34,112 bases of DNA from Zetaproteobacteria bacterium (GCA_003233235.1 QILF01000156.1:1-34112); one strand, 5' to 3'; counted from the first letter of the stretch, positions 14,038 through 22,397 are shown. The notes: generated from the letters alone by a model not told the origin. Program-made: numbers and translations.

Positions 14038-14931
14038 TCACAAACCCTCAAATAGCGATGCATATAGCTGTCCGACCGCATCCGGCTCGCACACCGGCAA
14101 TACATCACAACCGGCAGCCCGTGCCGCATCCACAGCTTTGCAAACATCCCCGCCCGCGCCCTGCATGCATAAATCATCGCTCCATATTTTCCCGCAAAAA
14201 GCAAACCGCTCACGCAGTATCTTTTGCAACCAGAACGGGGAAAATGTCGCCGCCTGATAATCGGCAACAGTATAAACCACGTGCGCACTCATCACATGCC
14301 GCATGCCCTGATCAACCAAGCAGCGAAATGTCTCCGCCTCCGCCAGAATGCTCGCCAACGGTGCATCAACCTGCGGCAACGCCAAATGTGAATCGGCATT
14401 GGCACGTCCATGCCCGGGAAAATGTTTGCCGACCGCTTCAATGCCGGCATCGTGCAAACCACGCATACAGGCAGCGGCCAAACGGACAACAGCATCGATA
14501 TCCGCACCATAAGCACGTGCACCGATAATGCCGTGTCCATCGGCATGAAACACATCAAGTACCGGTGCACAATTATGGGTAAAACCGAGTTCAGCCAGCG
14601 CCTGTCCGACTTTCAGATTATCACGGTAAACCGCCGCTTCGGCAACATCCATATCCCGTTTCCGATTGGCAACATAATCGCCTGCGCTTTGTCGTCCTGA
14701 AAACGGCGGCCAGGACATGCGATGAACGCGACCGCCCTCTTCATCAATCGCCGCCCACGTCGCTTCGCCAGTGGATTGTCGTACCGCATCAAGCAACGCC
14801 TTGACCTGCTGCGGGTTTTCGCAATTGCGTGCAAACAGAATCACACCAAGTGGTGGATGTTCGTGCAGCAAACGTATTTCTTCGCTGCTCAGGCTCGCGC
14901 CCTGCAAACCAATCACCAGATGTCGGTTCAT
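14038..14931 (-). CDS. nagZ: Beta-N-acetylhexosaminidase NagZ (glycoside hydrolase 3)
   Basis: 297 residues of a GH3 TIM barrel. Substrate-binding motif KHFPGHGRANADSH (about 169-182) carries the conserved Lys-His and the flexible-loop Asp-x-His pair of NagZ. SDDLCM (about 251-256) carries the catalytic nucleophile Asp. NagZ works in the cytoplasm and removes GlcNAc from anhydro-muropeptides during peptidoglycan recycling. It is slightly shorter than the E. coli enzyme (341). The start overlaps the stop of the upstream permease gene (ATGA), so its translation is tied to the transporter. This is unusual company and suggests import of muropeptides. Followed by lptF. Confidence 0.92.
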   Translation of the reverse strand: MNRHLVIGLQGASLSSEEIRLLHEHPPLGVILFARNCENPQQVKALLDAVRQSTGEATWAAIDEEGGRVHRMSWPPFSGRQSAGDYVANRKRDMDVAEAAVYRDNLKVGQALAELGFTHNCAPVLDVFHADGHGIIGARAYGADIDAVVRLAAACMRGLHDAGIEAVGKHFPGHGRANADSHLALPQVDAPLASILAEAETFRCLVDQGMRHVMSAHVVYTVADYQAATFSPFWLQKILRERFAFCGKIWSDDLCMQGAGGDVCKAVDAARAAGCDVLPVCEPDAVGQLYASLFEGL

Positions 14932-15827
14932 GCCTGACTTCTCCCCTGCGAACGCACCCCTCTCCGAACATCACCACGTACATCGCTGCGTACATCCAAA
15001 CGGTCCCGCAACGCATCACCAAGCAGATTCACTGCCATAACCAGTAAAAACAGCACCACACCCGGCCACACAACCAATAACGGCGAAACCAGCATCAGCC
15101 GCGTTCCCTCACGTATCATGGTCCCCAAAGACGCATCCGGAGGCTGCACGCCAACACCAAGAAACGACAATCCCGCTTCGCCGATAATCACCGCTGCCAA
15201 ACCAAAACTCGCTTCAACCAGCAGCGGCGCAGCAATATTCGGAAGCAAATGCCGCATACCGATATAAAAAACACCCGACCCACTGGCAACCGCAGCATCG
15301 ACAAATGGCGTATTCTTCAAAGACAGCACCTGTGCCCGGGAAAGCCGCGCAAAACCCACCCAACCGACAGCAACCAGCGCCATGACCAGTTTATCCACAC
15401 CCGGCCCGAGCATCGCCGCTAACGCAATCGCCAATAAAATACCGGGAAAAGACAACACAATATCGGCCAAGCGCATCAGCAGGCTGTCCACATAACCACC
15501 AAACCACGCGGCGGCAAGTCCGATGCTGATTCCCAGCACAGCACCAATTGAAATCACTATAGCGCCGATACCAAGTGACAATTGCAAGCCTTCCGCCAGC
15601 CGTGCCAACACATCACGGCCCAGAGCATCGCAACCCAGCGGATGCGCACTGCTGATTCCGGCCAGCACCGCATCAAGATCGACAGCATGCCCATCCGCGC
15701 CGTGCAGCAAAGCCGCCAGTAGCACCAGAACAGGAATCCCCAGACAAACAAATGACAGCCTGACTGCAGGAGAACTTGATTTGAAAAGCAAGCCCAAAAC
15801 CGGTAGTAAACGCAACGCCGCCTTCAT
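14928..15827 (-). CDS. Dipeptide/oligopeptide ABC transporter permease (DppC/OppC-like)
   Basis: 299 residues from the ATG at 15827, chosen because it overlaps the upstream permease stop (ATGA); a start at 15854 is possible but would lie inside that gene. Typical DppC pattern: an N-terminal helix, the segment HPLGCDALGRDVLARLAEG (about 60-78), five more helices and the EAA loop near LSLKNTPFVDAAVASGSG...LLPNIAAPL, then GEAGLSFLGVGVQPPDASLG. The C-terminus is an Arg/Asp-rich tail of DVR repeats (DVRSDVRGDVRRGVR) not typical of the family. The partner is the DppB-like permease. No solute-binding protein or ATPases are adjacent, so these must be encoded elsewhere. Confidence 0.88.
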   Translation of the reverse strand: MKAALRLLPVLGLLFKSSSPAVRLSFVCLGIPVLVLLAALLHGADGHAVDLDAVLAGISSAHPLGCDALGRDVLARLAEGLQLSLGIGAIVISIGAVLGISIGLAAAWFGGYVDSLLMRLADIVLSFPGILLAIALAAMLGPGVDKLVMALVAVGWVGFARLSRAQVLSLKNTPFVDAAVASGSGVFYIGMRHLLPNIAAPLLVEASFGLAAVIIGEAGLSFLGVGVQPPDASLGTMIREGTRLMLVSPLLVVWPGVVLFLLVMAVNLLGDALRDRLDVRSDVRGDVRRGVRSQGRSQA

Positions 15828-16747
15828 GTACGCCGCTGCCTCGGGTCCAGCCACATGCCGAGCATGTCCGCAGCCAGATTGGCCAACACGTAAAAACCGG
15901 CAATGAGCAATACACAGCCCTGCACCAACGGATAATCACGTCGCTGAATCGCTTCTATGGTTAACAAACCCAGTCCCGGCCAGTCGAATACCGTTTCGGT
16001 AATCACCGCACCGCCAAGCACCGCACCCATTTGCAAGGCAAACATGGTCACCACCGGAATCGCCGCCAACCGTGCGGCGTGCCGCCACCACAAAAGCCCG
16101 TCGCCAACACCCATCGCCCGCGCCGTACGAATTGAATCGCTACCCATCGCCTCCAGCCAACTGGAACGCGCCATCCGCGAAAGTACCGCTGCCAGCGCCG
16201 TGCCGAGGGTGATTGCAGGCAGAATAATACTGCCCGGCTGATCCATGCCGGAAACCGGCAACCAGCCCAAAAACACCGAAAAGAACAACATCAGCATCGG
16301 CCCCAGCCAGAAATTCGGAATCGACACACCACACAGCGAAAAACCCATCGCAATAATATCCTGACCGCGCCCGGCATGCCGAGCCGCCCAGAAACCAAGC
16401 GGTAAAGCCAGCGCAACAGCCAGAACAAGACTGACTGCTGCCAGATGGACCGTCGCAGGCAGACGTTCCGCAATCAAGGCCAGAACAGGCCGCTGATCAA
16501 GCAGGCTGCGCCCCCAGTCACCGCTGATAATACCACCCATAAAATGAAAATACTGGCTGATAAGCGGCTCATCAAGGTGCATAGCATGACGCAACGCTTC
16601 CCTGTCCGTCGGCAGGGCCATTTCACCAAGCAGCGCGTCCACAGGATCGCCCGGAACCAGATGCAGCATCAGAAAAACCAGCGTCGCCACGCCAATCAAT
16701 GTTGGCACAGCCTGTAACAAGCGGTAAAGACAAACGCGCAAAAACAT
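15824..16747 (-). CDS. Dipeptide/oligopeptide ABC transporter permease (DppB/OppB-like)
   Basis: 307 residues. The opening RLLQAVPTLIGVATLVFLMLHLVPGDPVD is the classic DppB N-terminus. The middle has GDWGRSLLDQRPVLALIAERLPATV, and the EAA loop is at about 205-235 (SDSIRTARAMGVGDGLLWWRHAARLAAIPVV; key R207, A209, G212). Six membrane helices are predicted. With the following DppC-like protein it forms the channel of a peptide-type importer in the inner membrane. First gene of a leftward operon (dppB-like, dppC-like, nagZ, lptF). A terminator for the gene upstream lies 38 bases before its start, so it needs its own promoter, which I cannot place with confidence. Confidence 0.9.
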   Translation of the reverse strand: MFLRVCLYRLLQAVPTLIGVATLVFLMLHLVPGDPVDALLGEMALPTDREALRHAMHLDEPLISQYFHFMGGIISGDWGRSLLDQRPVLALIAERLPATVHLAAVSLVLAVALALPLGFWAARHAGRGQDIIAMGFSLCGVSIPNFWLGPMLMLFFSVFLGWLPVSGMDQPGSIILPAITLGTALAAVLSRMARSSWLEAMGSDSIRTARAMGVGDGLLWWRHAARLAAIPVVTMFALQMGAVLGGAVITETVFDWPGLGLLTIEAIQRRDYPLVQGCVLLIAGFYVLANLAADMLGMWLDPRQRRT

Positions 16748-16785
16748 GCCGTCAGACTAACCTGCTTTTTGCAGGATAACAGCGC

Positions 16786-16809
16786 AAAAAAGGAGGGCCG
16801 AAGCCCTCC
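16786..16809 (-). terminator. Rho-independent terminator of the DUF4399 gene
   Basis: On the minus strand GGAGGGC (16809-16803) pairs with GCCCTCC (16798-16792) around a TTCG loop, followed by six T. It lies 25 bases past the stop of the DUF4399 gene and before the dppB-like gene. Confidence 0.9.
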
Positions 16810-16833
16810 CTCTCAAACATTGCGGATTATCGC

Positions 16834-17256
16834 TTATTTGACCGTTACATGGATGGTCGTGCACAAGTCACGACCATAAGACTGATGATGCCCGTTGGCG
16901 AATTGCAGGGTCAACGTGTGCTTGCCGGGGGCAAGACCTAGCGTTGTTTCCGTCTGCCCTTTGCCGAAATGCAGGTGCGTTGCATCCTTGGGCACAACCT
17001 GACCCCTGGCAATGCAATCACCGTCAATAATCAGGTGATGATGGCCGGTTCCATCAATAATATTGCCTGCTTTGTGCACTTTCATGCCATCAACTTCCAT
17101 TTTTATCTTAAATTTACCATTCACCTCAGCGCCATTGTGCGGTTTTTCAAATCCCACTTCAGACGTTTCAGCAGCCTGAACAACGGCGACTCCCGCCAAA
17201 GGTGTTAGCACCATCGCCAACATCGTACAAACCATAAAACCCCATCGTTTCATCAT
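16834..17256 (-). CDS. DUF4399 periplasmic protein, His-rich
   Basis: 140 residues. A signal peptide (MMKRWGFMVCTMLAMVLTPLAGVAVVQA) ends near residue 28, so the mature protein is exported. The rest is a small beta-rich domain of DUF4399: VGFEKPHNGAEVNGKFKIKMEVDGM, then GTGHHHLIIDGDC and HLHFGKGQTETTLGL. The clustered His (HHH and HLHFGKGQ) suggest possible metal binding, which is inference; no function is established for the family. The start at 17256 is preceded by GGAG at a 6-base distance. It is a single-gene transcript ending in the terminator at 16786 and is divergent from the JAMM peptidase gene. Confidence 0.85.
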   Translation of the reverse strand: MMKRWGFMVCTMLAMVLTPLAGVAVVQAAETSEVGFEKPHNGAEVNGKFKIKMEVDGMKVHKAGNIIDGTGHHHLIIDGDCIARGQVVPKDATHLHFGKGQTETTLGLAPGKHTLTLQFANGHHQSYGRDLCTTIHVTVK

Positions 17257-17291
17257 GCCAATCTCCGGTTATCTTGAATAAATAAAGCCAT

Positions 17292-17316
17292 GCCTGCCAA
17301 AACTTGGCAAGCAGGC
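17292..17316. promoter_or_regulatory. Inverted repeat in the divergent DUF4399/JAMM promoter region
   Basis: GCCTGCCAA AAC TTGGCAAGCAGGC forms a nearly perfect dyad in the 105-base space between two divergent genes. It could be an operator or a hairpin near the 5' ends; no promoter could be placed with confidence around it. Confidence 0.35.
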
Positions 17317-17361
17317 TGCTTACGCTAGTGTTGCGCAGTAAAAATATAAACCGGAGAGAAA

Positions 17362-17895
17362 ATGCAGGAAACCCGAATCCCAGATATTCACATTCCTGAA
17401 CCGGAACGATTTCGCAGTCAGGCCTATCTTGATGTGCTGGACAAAAACAGCAGCGAACAAACATGCCAAATTGAAACAACGGCCATCAGCGCTATGCATG
17501 CCTCTGCTGAGCGTCATTACCCGTTGGAAGCGTGTGGCCTGCTGATTGGCCGCATGCAAACCGGTGTATGGCACATCGACGAGGCACGCGAAGTACCGAA
17601 TTTGAATAGCGAACGTGCCGCCGACCGCTTTATTCTCGATCCCGATGCCTACCGGAAAACGGACCGCGAACTGGTCGGCAGCGGACGCGAAATTATCGGT
17701 ATCTACCACAGCCATCCGGATTGTCCTGCCAAACCTTCGCCGACCGATTTGAGCGCAGCCTGGGACGGTTTCGCATATATTATCGTCAGCACTTGCAACG
17801 GCGCAGCGGCAGATACCCGCTGCTGGGCACTCAATGCATCCGGCGACCGTTTTCAACAGATAGACTTGCAAGATTCGCAAACGCGTGGAGACTGA
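17362..17895 (+). CDS. M67-family JAMM metallopeptidase
   Basis: 177 residues. The JAMM zinc site is complete: Glu56 (PLEACGLLIG), H116-x-H118 and D129 in HSHPDCPAKPSPTD, with the spacing HxHP-x7-S-x2-D. About 35 residues precede the domain and have no recognisable motif. Bacterial relatives cleave peptide or isopeptide bonds next to the C-terminus of small ubiquitin-like proteins, for example sulfur carriers such as CysO or ThiS; no such carrier or ThiF-type enzyme is nearby. GGAG six bases upstream supports the start. The stop overlaps the next start (TGATG), so it is cotranslated with the TPR lipoprotein. Confidence 0.88.
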   Translation: MQETRIPDIHIPEPERFRSQAYLDVLDKNSSEQTCQIETTAISAMHASAERHYPLEACGLLIGRMQTGVWHIDEAREVPNLNSERAADRFILDPDAYRKTDRELVGSGREIIGIYHSHPDCPAKPSPTDLSAAWDGFAYIIVSTCNGAAADTRCWALNASGDRFQQIDLQDSQTRGD

Positions 17896-19643
17896 TGGTT
17901 ATGTTGATTCACTTTAAATACACCCGTCTGCAACAAACCAGCACGTTATTCGCCATCATCATGCTGACCTCCTGCATGGCCACCGCGCAGGTCAAAGATG
18001 TAGCTAACGGCGATTCCGGCAAGAATTCCGCCAAAAACCATGCCCCGGCAATTTCGCACATGAGTCCCGAATTTCTGTATCTGGCAGCCTCTCAGGCTAT
18101 CGAAAACGGTAATCCGGCACTGGCTATCGGGTTTCTGAAAGCCGTGAGTGGTAAGGATGAGCAAGCCGTTCTGCCGCGTCTGCAACTGGCCGAGCTGCTG
18201 ATGCAAAGCCGACGCTTCGATGAAGCTAAAACGTATATCAACACATTACTCGCCATGCACGATCTGGCGATCAAACAACGCACCAAGGCGCAAATGCTAA
18301 ACGTGCAGTTGCTGGTGCAAAGCGGCAAGCAGGATAAGGCCATCAGCAATCTGTACAATATGCTGAAAAGCACGCCGACTTCTTATCCACTACGCCTGAT
18401 GCTGGTGCGCCTGCTAACCGGTGAGCACCGTCTTGCCGAAGCACACCGGGCTATTCAGGATGGATTGAAGGAGCAACAACATCCGCAGTTTTATCATATC
18501 GATGCGCAGATTTATATCCGTGAAGGCATGCTTAACAAAGCTGAAAAATCGCTGAAAGCACTCATTAAAATCGAACCGGATGCAAGCGGTCCGGTGCTGA
18601 TGTACAGCCAGCTGGTTTTGCGTCAGAAAAAACCGGTAAAATCCGAAAACATTCTCCGCCACTTCCTCGTTCGCCACCCCGAAGCACTCGGTGTTAGTAA
18701 CGCCCTCGGTCGATTACTGGTGGCACAGGGTCGCAGCAAGGAAGCCACCCGCGTATACGAGGATATTGCCGAACGCACCGGCGGTGACCCGGGGGTATTG
18801 ATTGCGTTAGGCCTGTTGCATTATCAACAAAAAGCCTTCGCCAAAGCGGCGGCCAACTTTCGTAAATTGCTATCACAACAAAAGGATGCGCGCGCTACCT
18901 TTTATCTGGCTGCCAGCCTTGAGTCACTTGGCAAACAGAAAGAACCACGCGAACTTTACCAGAGCATCGAACCCGGCGACGGCAACTACAGCGATGCGCA
19001 ATTGCGTCTGGCAGCATTGGACTTGCGCATCGACGACAGCGATAATGCCATCCGCATTCTGCATGCACTGATTCGCAGTAAACCGGAAACCAGTCAGGCC
19101 TACGGTCTGCTTTCCGCTGCTCTGATGCACAAAAAAGCCTACCGTCAACTGATTGAAGAGACTGAACCTGCACTCGGCTTGGCCAATATTCCGACACAAT
19201 TGTTGTTTAATCGCGCGGCTGCCTTTGAAGGACTAAAACAATATCCGCAGGCTACCGGACAAATTAAACAACTGTTCAACATTGAACCGGACAATATTGA
19301 AGCACTGAATTTCCTCGGTTATCTGTATGCCGAGCAGGGTATTCACCTCGACGAAGCCGAAACGCTTATTCGCCGCGCTCTCGATAAACGTCCCGATAAC
19401 GGTTACTACCTCGATTCGCTGGCTTGGGTGCATTTTCAGCGCGCCGAGTACGGCAAAGCACTGAATGTGCAAAATAAAGCCGTCGCTATCGTCCCCGATG
19501 ATCCGGTTATGCGCGAACATCTTGGCGATATTCTGTGGAAAAACGGCAAAACAGATGAAGCACGTTCAGCGTGGAAAGAAGCTGTAAAACTGGGCCACGA
19601 CTCCAGCCGCCGCATGCAACAAAAAATCAGCAAAGGGATGTAG
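17895..19643 (+). CDS. TPR lipoprotein, LbcA-like (context of PA4667)
   Basis: 582 residues from the ATG at 17895, which overlaps the JAMM stop; a longer frame upstream lies inside that gene. Lipobox LTSC at Cys27 after a hydrophobic stretch (TLFAIIMLTSC) predicts an outer-membrane lipoprotein. The rest is about ten tetratricopeptide repeats, for example EDIAERTGGDPGVLIALGLL and LDKRPDNGYYLDSLAWVHF. The place directly before lolB–ispE–tRNA-Gln–prs matches PA4667 (LbcA) of Pseudomonas, the TPR lipoprotein that binds the periplasmic protease CtpA and directs it against cell-wall hydrolases. Similarity of role is inference from order, length and architecture. Confidence 0.8.
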   Translation: MVMLIHFKYTRLQQTSTLFAIIMLTSCMATAQVKDVANGDSGKNSAKNHAPAISHMSPEFLYLAASQAIENGNPALAIGFLKAVSGKDEQAVLPRLQLAELLMQSRRFDEAKTYINTLLAMHDLAIKQRTKAQMLNVQLLVQSGKQDKAISNLYNMLKSTPTSYPLRLMLVRLLTGEHRLAEAHRAIQDGLKEQQHPQFYHIDAQIYIREGMLNKAEKSLKALIKIEPDASGPVLMYSQLVLRQKKPVKSENILRHFLVRHPEALGVSNALGRLLVAQGRSKEATRVYEDIAERTGGDPGVLIALGLLHYQQKAFAKAAANFRKLLSQQKDARATFYLAASLESLGKQKEPRELYQSIEPGDGNYSDAQLRLAALDLRIDDSDNAIRILHALIRSKPETSQAYGLLSAALMHKKAYRQLIEETEPALGLANIPTQLLFNRAAAFEGLKQYPQATGQIKQLFNIEPDNIEALNFLGYLYAEQGIHLDEAETLIRRALDKRPDNGYYLDSLAWVHFQRAEYGKALNVQNKAVAIVPDDPVMREHLGDILWKNGKTDEARSAWKEAVKLGHDSSRRMQQKISKGM

Positions 19644-19649
19644 CATCTG

Positions 19650-20222
19650 TTGACCGTGATTCGCGCGCGTTGCTTTTTCGCGTTTTCCACCTTCATATTA
19701 TTGTTTGTGACCGCCTGCGCCTCGCTGCCGTCACCCGCCGATGCACCTGGCATCGGCCCGTATCACGCTATTTCCGCCCGCCTGCTGGTCATCGAACCCA
19801 AGCGCCGCTGGCAGGTCGTGCTGGACTGGCAGGCAACGCAAACACAAGGCCACGCGCGACTGGTACATGCCGCCAGTGGTAATATTGTCGAATTGCGTTG
19901 GCAAAAGGATAACATTCAACTGCGTGACAACCACGCACCGGCTTGGCGGCGCGTGAATATGCAGCAATTGGGCAAGCGCGGTATTGTCGTCTCGCCATAC
20001 ACCCTTTCGCTCTTCTTGGCCGGGAAAATCCCGCCCGGATTTCATAAAAGCGGCTTGAACCGCTGGGAAAATCGCCAAAAGGGTACGTTGATTCGAGTGA
20101 CATGGCATAACGATAGCCGCCGTTTGATCCTCAGCGATATCAAGCATGGACGACGCGCCACGCTGATTATCATCAAAACAGACCCGCCGACGCATGCGAC
20201 TGGCGAAGAAAAACATGATTAA
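19650..20222 (+). CDS. lolB: Outer-membrane lipoprotein LolB
   Basis: 190 residues. A signal segment ends in a lipobox with Cys23 (LFVTACAS). LolB takes lipoproteins from the carrier LolA and inserts them into the outer membrane. The mature part follows the LolB pattern: RLLVIEPKRRWQVVLDWQ, then SPYTLSLFLAGKIPPGF and a strand-rich C-terminus. Divergence is high, and position between the TPR lipoprotein and ispE supports it. I take the TTG at 19650, six bases after the TPR gene's stop; GTG at 19656 is an alternative. The Shine-Dalgarno is weak. Its end overlaps ispE by 8 bases. Confidence 0.82.
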   Translation: MTVIRARCFFAFSTFILLFVTACASLPSPADAPGIGPYHAISARLLVIEPKRRWQVVLDWQATQTQGHARLVHAASGNIVELRWQKDNIQLRDNHAPAWRRVNMQQLGKRGIVVSPYTLSLFLAGKIPPGFHKSGLNRWENRQKGTLIRVTWHNDSRRLILSDIKHGRRATLIIIKTDPPTHATGEEKHD

Positions 20223-21150
20223 GGCACTCGCTCCGGCCAAAATCAACCTGCACCTGCGCATTACCGGCATCACGACGAACGGTTATCATCTGCTCGACAC
20301 CAGTTTCGCCTATACCGATGCCTGCGATGTCTTGCATATTGAAGCTGCGGAATATCTCGACATCACTTGCTCCGATTCGTCACTAAATGGCGAAAAGAAT
20401 CTGGTTTACCGCGTGCTTGATGCACTGCGTTGTAAATACCGGGTGAATCAGGGGCTGCATGTGCATATTGAAAAGCATATCCCATCGCAAGCGGGTCTTG
20501 GTGGCGGCTCATCCGATGCGGCGACAGCGTTGATTGCAGCCAATCACCTGTGGAAACTTAAACTTAGCAGCAACGAACTCATTACCTTTGCCGCTCCATT
20601 TGGTGCTGATATTCCCTGTTTTCTATTCGGCCAGCCAAGCCTCGCCAGAGGGATCGGTGAACAACTTGAGCCGCTCAATCCAACACCTGAAATCCACCAT
20701 ATCGTTCTCGCGCATCCCGGCATTGGCCTGTCCACCGCTGAAGTTTTCCGCCGGTTCGATGCTAAATCCGATGCTGATTTTGGACCGAAAACAGGAATGC
20801 GCAGCAGCCAATTGACCCCTTCGGAGGCGAAAGCTACCATCCGCGCCGGTTTGACGGGGGGCACGTTGCCAACAGGTGAAAATACACTGGAAGCCGTGTC
20901 CTGCGAGATGTCTGCTGAGCTTGTCGCTTTGCTTTCCGGCATGCGGCAAACGCATCCAAAAAGTTGGATGAGCGGTAGTGGAACGGCTTGTGTTTCACGT
21001 TGCGAAAACGCCGCAGATGCCGTTCGGCTTGCCGACAGGCTTGTCACAGAAGGCATTGCCGCATGGAGTCATGCAGGCAGTCTGCAATCCCGTCATCCCT
21101 TGTATGGCAGCGGCATGGAACCGCTAGACTGGGGCGTAGCCAAGCGGTAA
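20215..21150 (+). CDS. ispE: 4-diphosphocytidyl-2-C-methyl-D-erythritol kinase
   Basis: Fourth step of the MEP isoprenoid pathway: ATP-dependent phosphorylation of CDP-ME. 311 residues from 20215; a Met seven codons earlier lies inside lolB and is not needed. Opening APAKINLHLRITG with the catalytic Lys9, GHMP-kinase ATP loop PSQAGLGGGSSDAATAL (about 89-105), catalytic Asp in FGADIPCFL, and MSGSGTACVSRC near the C-terminus. Longer than E. coli IspE (283). The last seven codons run into the tRNA-Gln gene: the stop is at 21148-21150, in the D-loop region of the tRNA. No earlier stop exists, so the overlap is real for this frame. Confidence 0.93.
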   Translation: MIKALAPAKINLHLRITGITTNGYHLLDTSFAYTDACDVLHIEAAEYLDITCSDSSLNGEKNLVYRVLDALRCKYRVNQGLHVHIEKHIPSQAGLGGGSSDAATALIAANHLWKLKLSSNELITFAAPFGADIPCFLFGQPSLARGIGEQLEPLNPTPEIHHIVLAHPGIGLSTAEVFRRFDAKSDADFGPKTGMRSSQLTPSEAKATIRAGLTGGTLPTGENTLEAVSCEMSAELVALLSGMRQTHPKSWMSGSGTACVSRCENAADAVRLADRLVTEGIAAWSHAGSLQSRHPLYGSGMEPLDWGVAKR

Positions 21151-21204
21151 GGCAACGGGTTTTGATCCCGTCATGCGCAGGTTCGAATCCTGCCGCCCCA
21201 ACCA
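21130..21204 (+). tRNA. tRNA-Gln (anticodon TTG)
   Basis: 75 bases with encoded CCA. Acceptor TGGGGCG pairs with CGCCCCA, with discriminator A at 21201. The anticodon arm ACGGG-TTTTGAT-CCCGT gives anticodon TTG. The T-arm is GCAGG-TTCGAAT-CCTGC. It is encoded between ispE and prs, as in Pseudomonas. Its first 21 bases overlap the ispE coding sequence. Confidence 0.98.
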
Positions 21205-21248
21205 GATTGTTTGCTTTGCATTTAAAACCGCAAACAGGAGACTGAGCT

Positions 21249-22193
21249 ATGATGGAAGAACGCCTACGCCTATTCTCGGGCAGCGCCAATCCGGTGCTAG
21301 CAGGGGATATTGCCAGTTATTTGGGCATTAAATCCGCCAACATCGAAATGCAACGATTTTCCGATGGGGAAATTTTCCTGCAGATCAGCGACACCATCCG
21401 TGGCCTTGATGCATTTTTCATTCAAAGCACATCTTCGCCAACCAACGACAACCTGATGGAGCTGTTGATTTTCATTGATGCCGCCAAACGCGCCTCAGCC
21501 AAACACATCTGTGCCGTCATCCCATATTTCGGTTATGCCCGTCAGGAACGAAAAAGCAGCAGTCGCACGCCAATCACCGCCAAACTGGTCGCCGACATGA
21601 TTACCGCCGCCGGAGCAACACGCGTGCTGACCATGGATTTACATGCCGGAGCCATTCAGGGCTTTTTCAATATTCCAGTGGATAATATCTACGCCGCCCC
21701 CATCTTCCAGAAGGACATTAAATCAGGTCCACTTGATGATGTGGTTATCGTTTCCCCTGATGTCGGCGGCGTTGTGCGCGCCCGCGCGTTAGCCAAGCGA
21801 CTGGATGTCGAAATCGCCATTGTCGATAAACGTCGCCCCTCGCCGAACCGCTCGGAAGTTATGAATATAATTGGTGAAATTGAAGGCCGCCACTGCATTC
21901 TGATTGATGATATTGTCGATACCGCCGGAACCTTATGCGGAGCCTCGCGAGCGCTGTTGGATAACGGTGCAGCCAAGGTATCAGCTTATGCCACGCACGG
22001 CGTATTGTCCGGCCCTGCCGCCGAGCGTCTGGCTGCATCGCCCCTGCATGAACTGGTCATTACCGATACAATAGCCCAACCTGAAGCAATCATGAACACC
22101 GGAAAAGTACGTATCCTGACCGCCGCACCGCTGCTTGCCGAAGCCATCAGCCGCATCTATAGCGCCCGCTCAGTCAGTAGCCTGTATAACTAA
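21249..22193 (+). CDS. prs: Ribose-phosphate pyrophosphokinase
   Basis: Makes PRPP from ribose-5-phosphate and ATP; the product feeds purine, pyrimidine, His, Trp and NAD synthesis. 314 residues, the usual length. Motifs: RLFSGSANPVLAGDIASYLG at the start, FIQSTSSPTNDNLMELL, the metal/ribose motif MDLHAGAIQGFFNIPVDN and the PRPP loop CILIDDIVDTAGTLC. GGAG eight bases before the ATG at 21249; a second ATG follows at once. Sits between tRNA-Gln and the promoter of rplY. Confidence 0.97.
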   Translation: MMEERLRLFSGSANPVLAGDIASYLGIKSANIEMQRFSDGEIFLQISDTIRGLDAFFIQSTSSPTNDNLMELLIFIDAAKRASAKHICAVIPYFGYARQERKSSSRTPITAKLVADMITAAGATRVLTMDLHAGAIQGFFNIPVDNIYAAPIFQKDIKSGPLDDVVIVSPDVGGVVRARALAKRLDVEIAIVDKRRPSPNRSEVMNIIGEIEGRHCILIDDIVDTAGTLCGASRALLDNGAAKVSAYATHGVLSGPAAERLAASPLHELVITDTIAQPEAIMNTGKVRILTAAPLLAEAISRIYSARSVSSLYN

Positions 22194-22247
22194 ACACGCT
22201 CTGAACGGGATTTAAGGAAGCTCTGAGCAAGCTACACCTGAAACAGG

Positions 22248-22275
22248 TTGAGTTATCGGAACTGCGGGCTATAAT
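22248..22275 (+). promoter_or_regulatory. Sigma-70 promoter of rplY–pth–ychF
   Basis: TTGAGT (22248-22253), a 16-base spacer and a perfect TATAAT (22270-22275), followed by a G+C-rich start region (TCCGCGCCCG). That discriminator is typical of promoters shut down in the stringent response, fitting a ribosomal protein operon; the regulation is inference. Confidence 0.7.
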
Positions 22276-22350
22276 TCCGCGCCCGTCCCTAAGCTGATTT
22301 AATCTAAGTTGATTTAATTCGGGAGTTGATTGAATTCAGATTAACGGACA

Positions 22351-22376
22351 CGCCGCAACGGGTAGACCCGTCGGCG
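22351..22376 (+). promoter_or_regulatory. Hairpin in the rplY leader
   Basis: CGCCG (22351-22355) pairs with CGGCG (22372-22376) and ACGGG (22358-22362) with CCCGT (22367-22371) around TAGA, with CA bulged. It ends ten bases before the AGGAG of rplY. Leader position suggests feedback or stability control. Before it lie three imperfect copies of a GTTGATTTAATT-like sequence at about 22292-22340. Confidence 0.5.
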
Positions 22377-22397
22377 CACATCAAAAGGAGAATACCT

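Noticed and set aside
16761-16775. CCTGC/GCAGG hairpin as a terminator or attenuator
   Set aside because: Only five pairs, no T run on the relevant side; the strong terminator next to it explains the region.
22236-22248. ACCTGAAACAGGT as terminator of prs
   Set aside because: Five pairs without a T run; it also overlaps the rplY -35 region.
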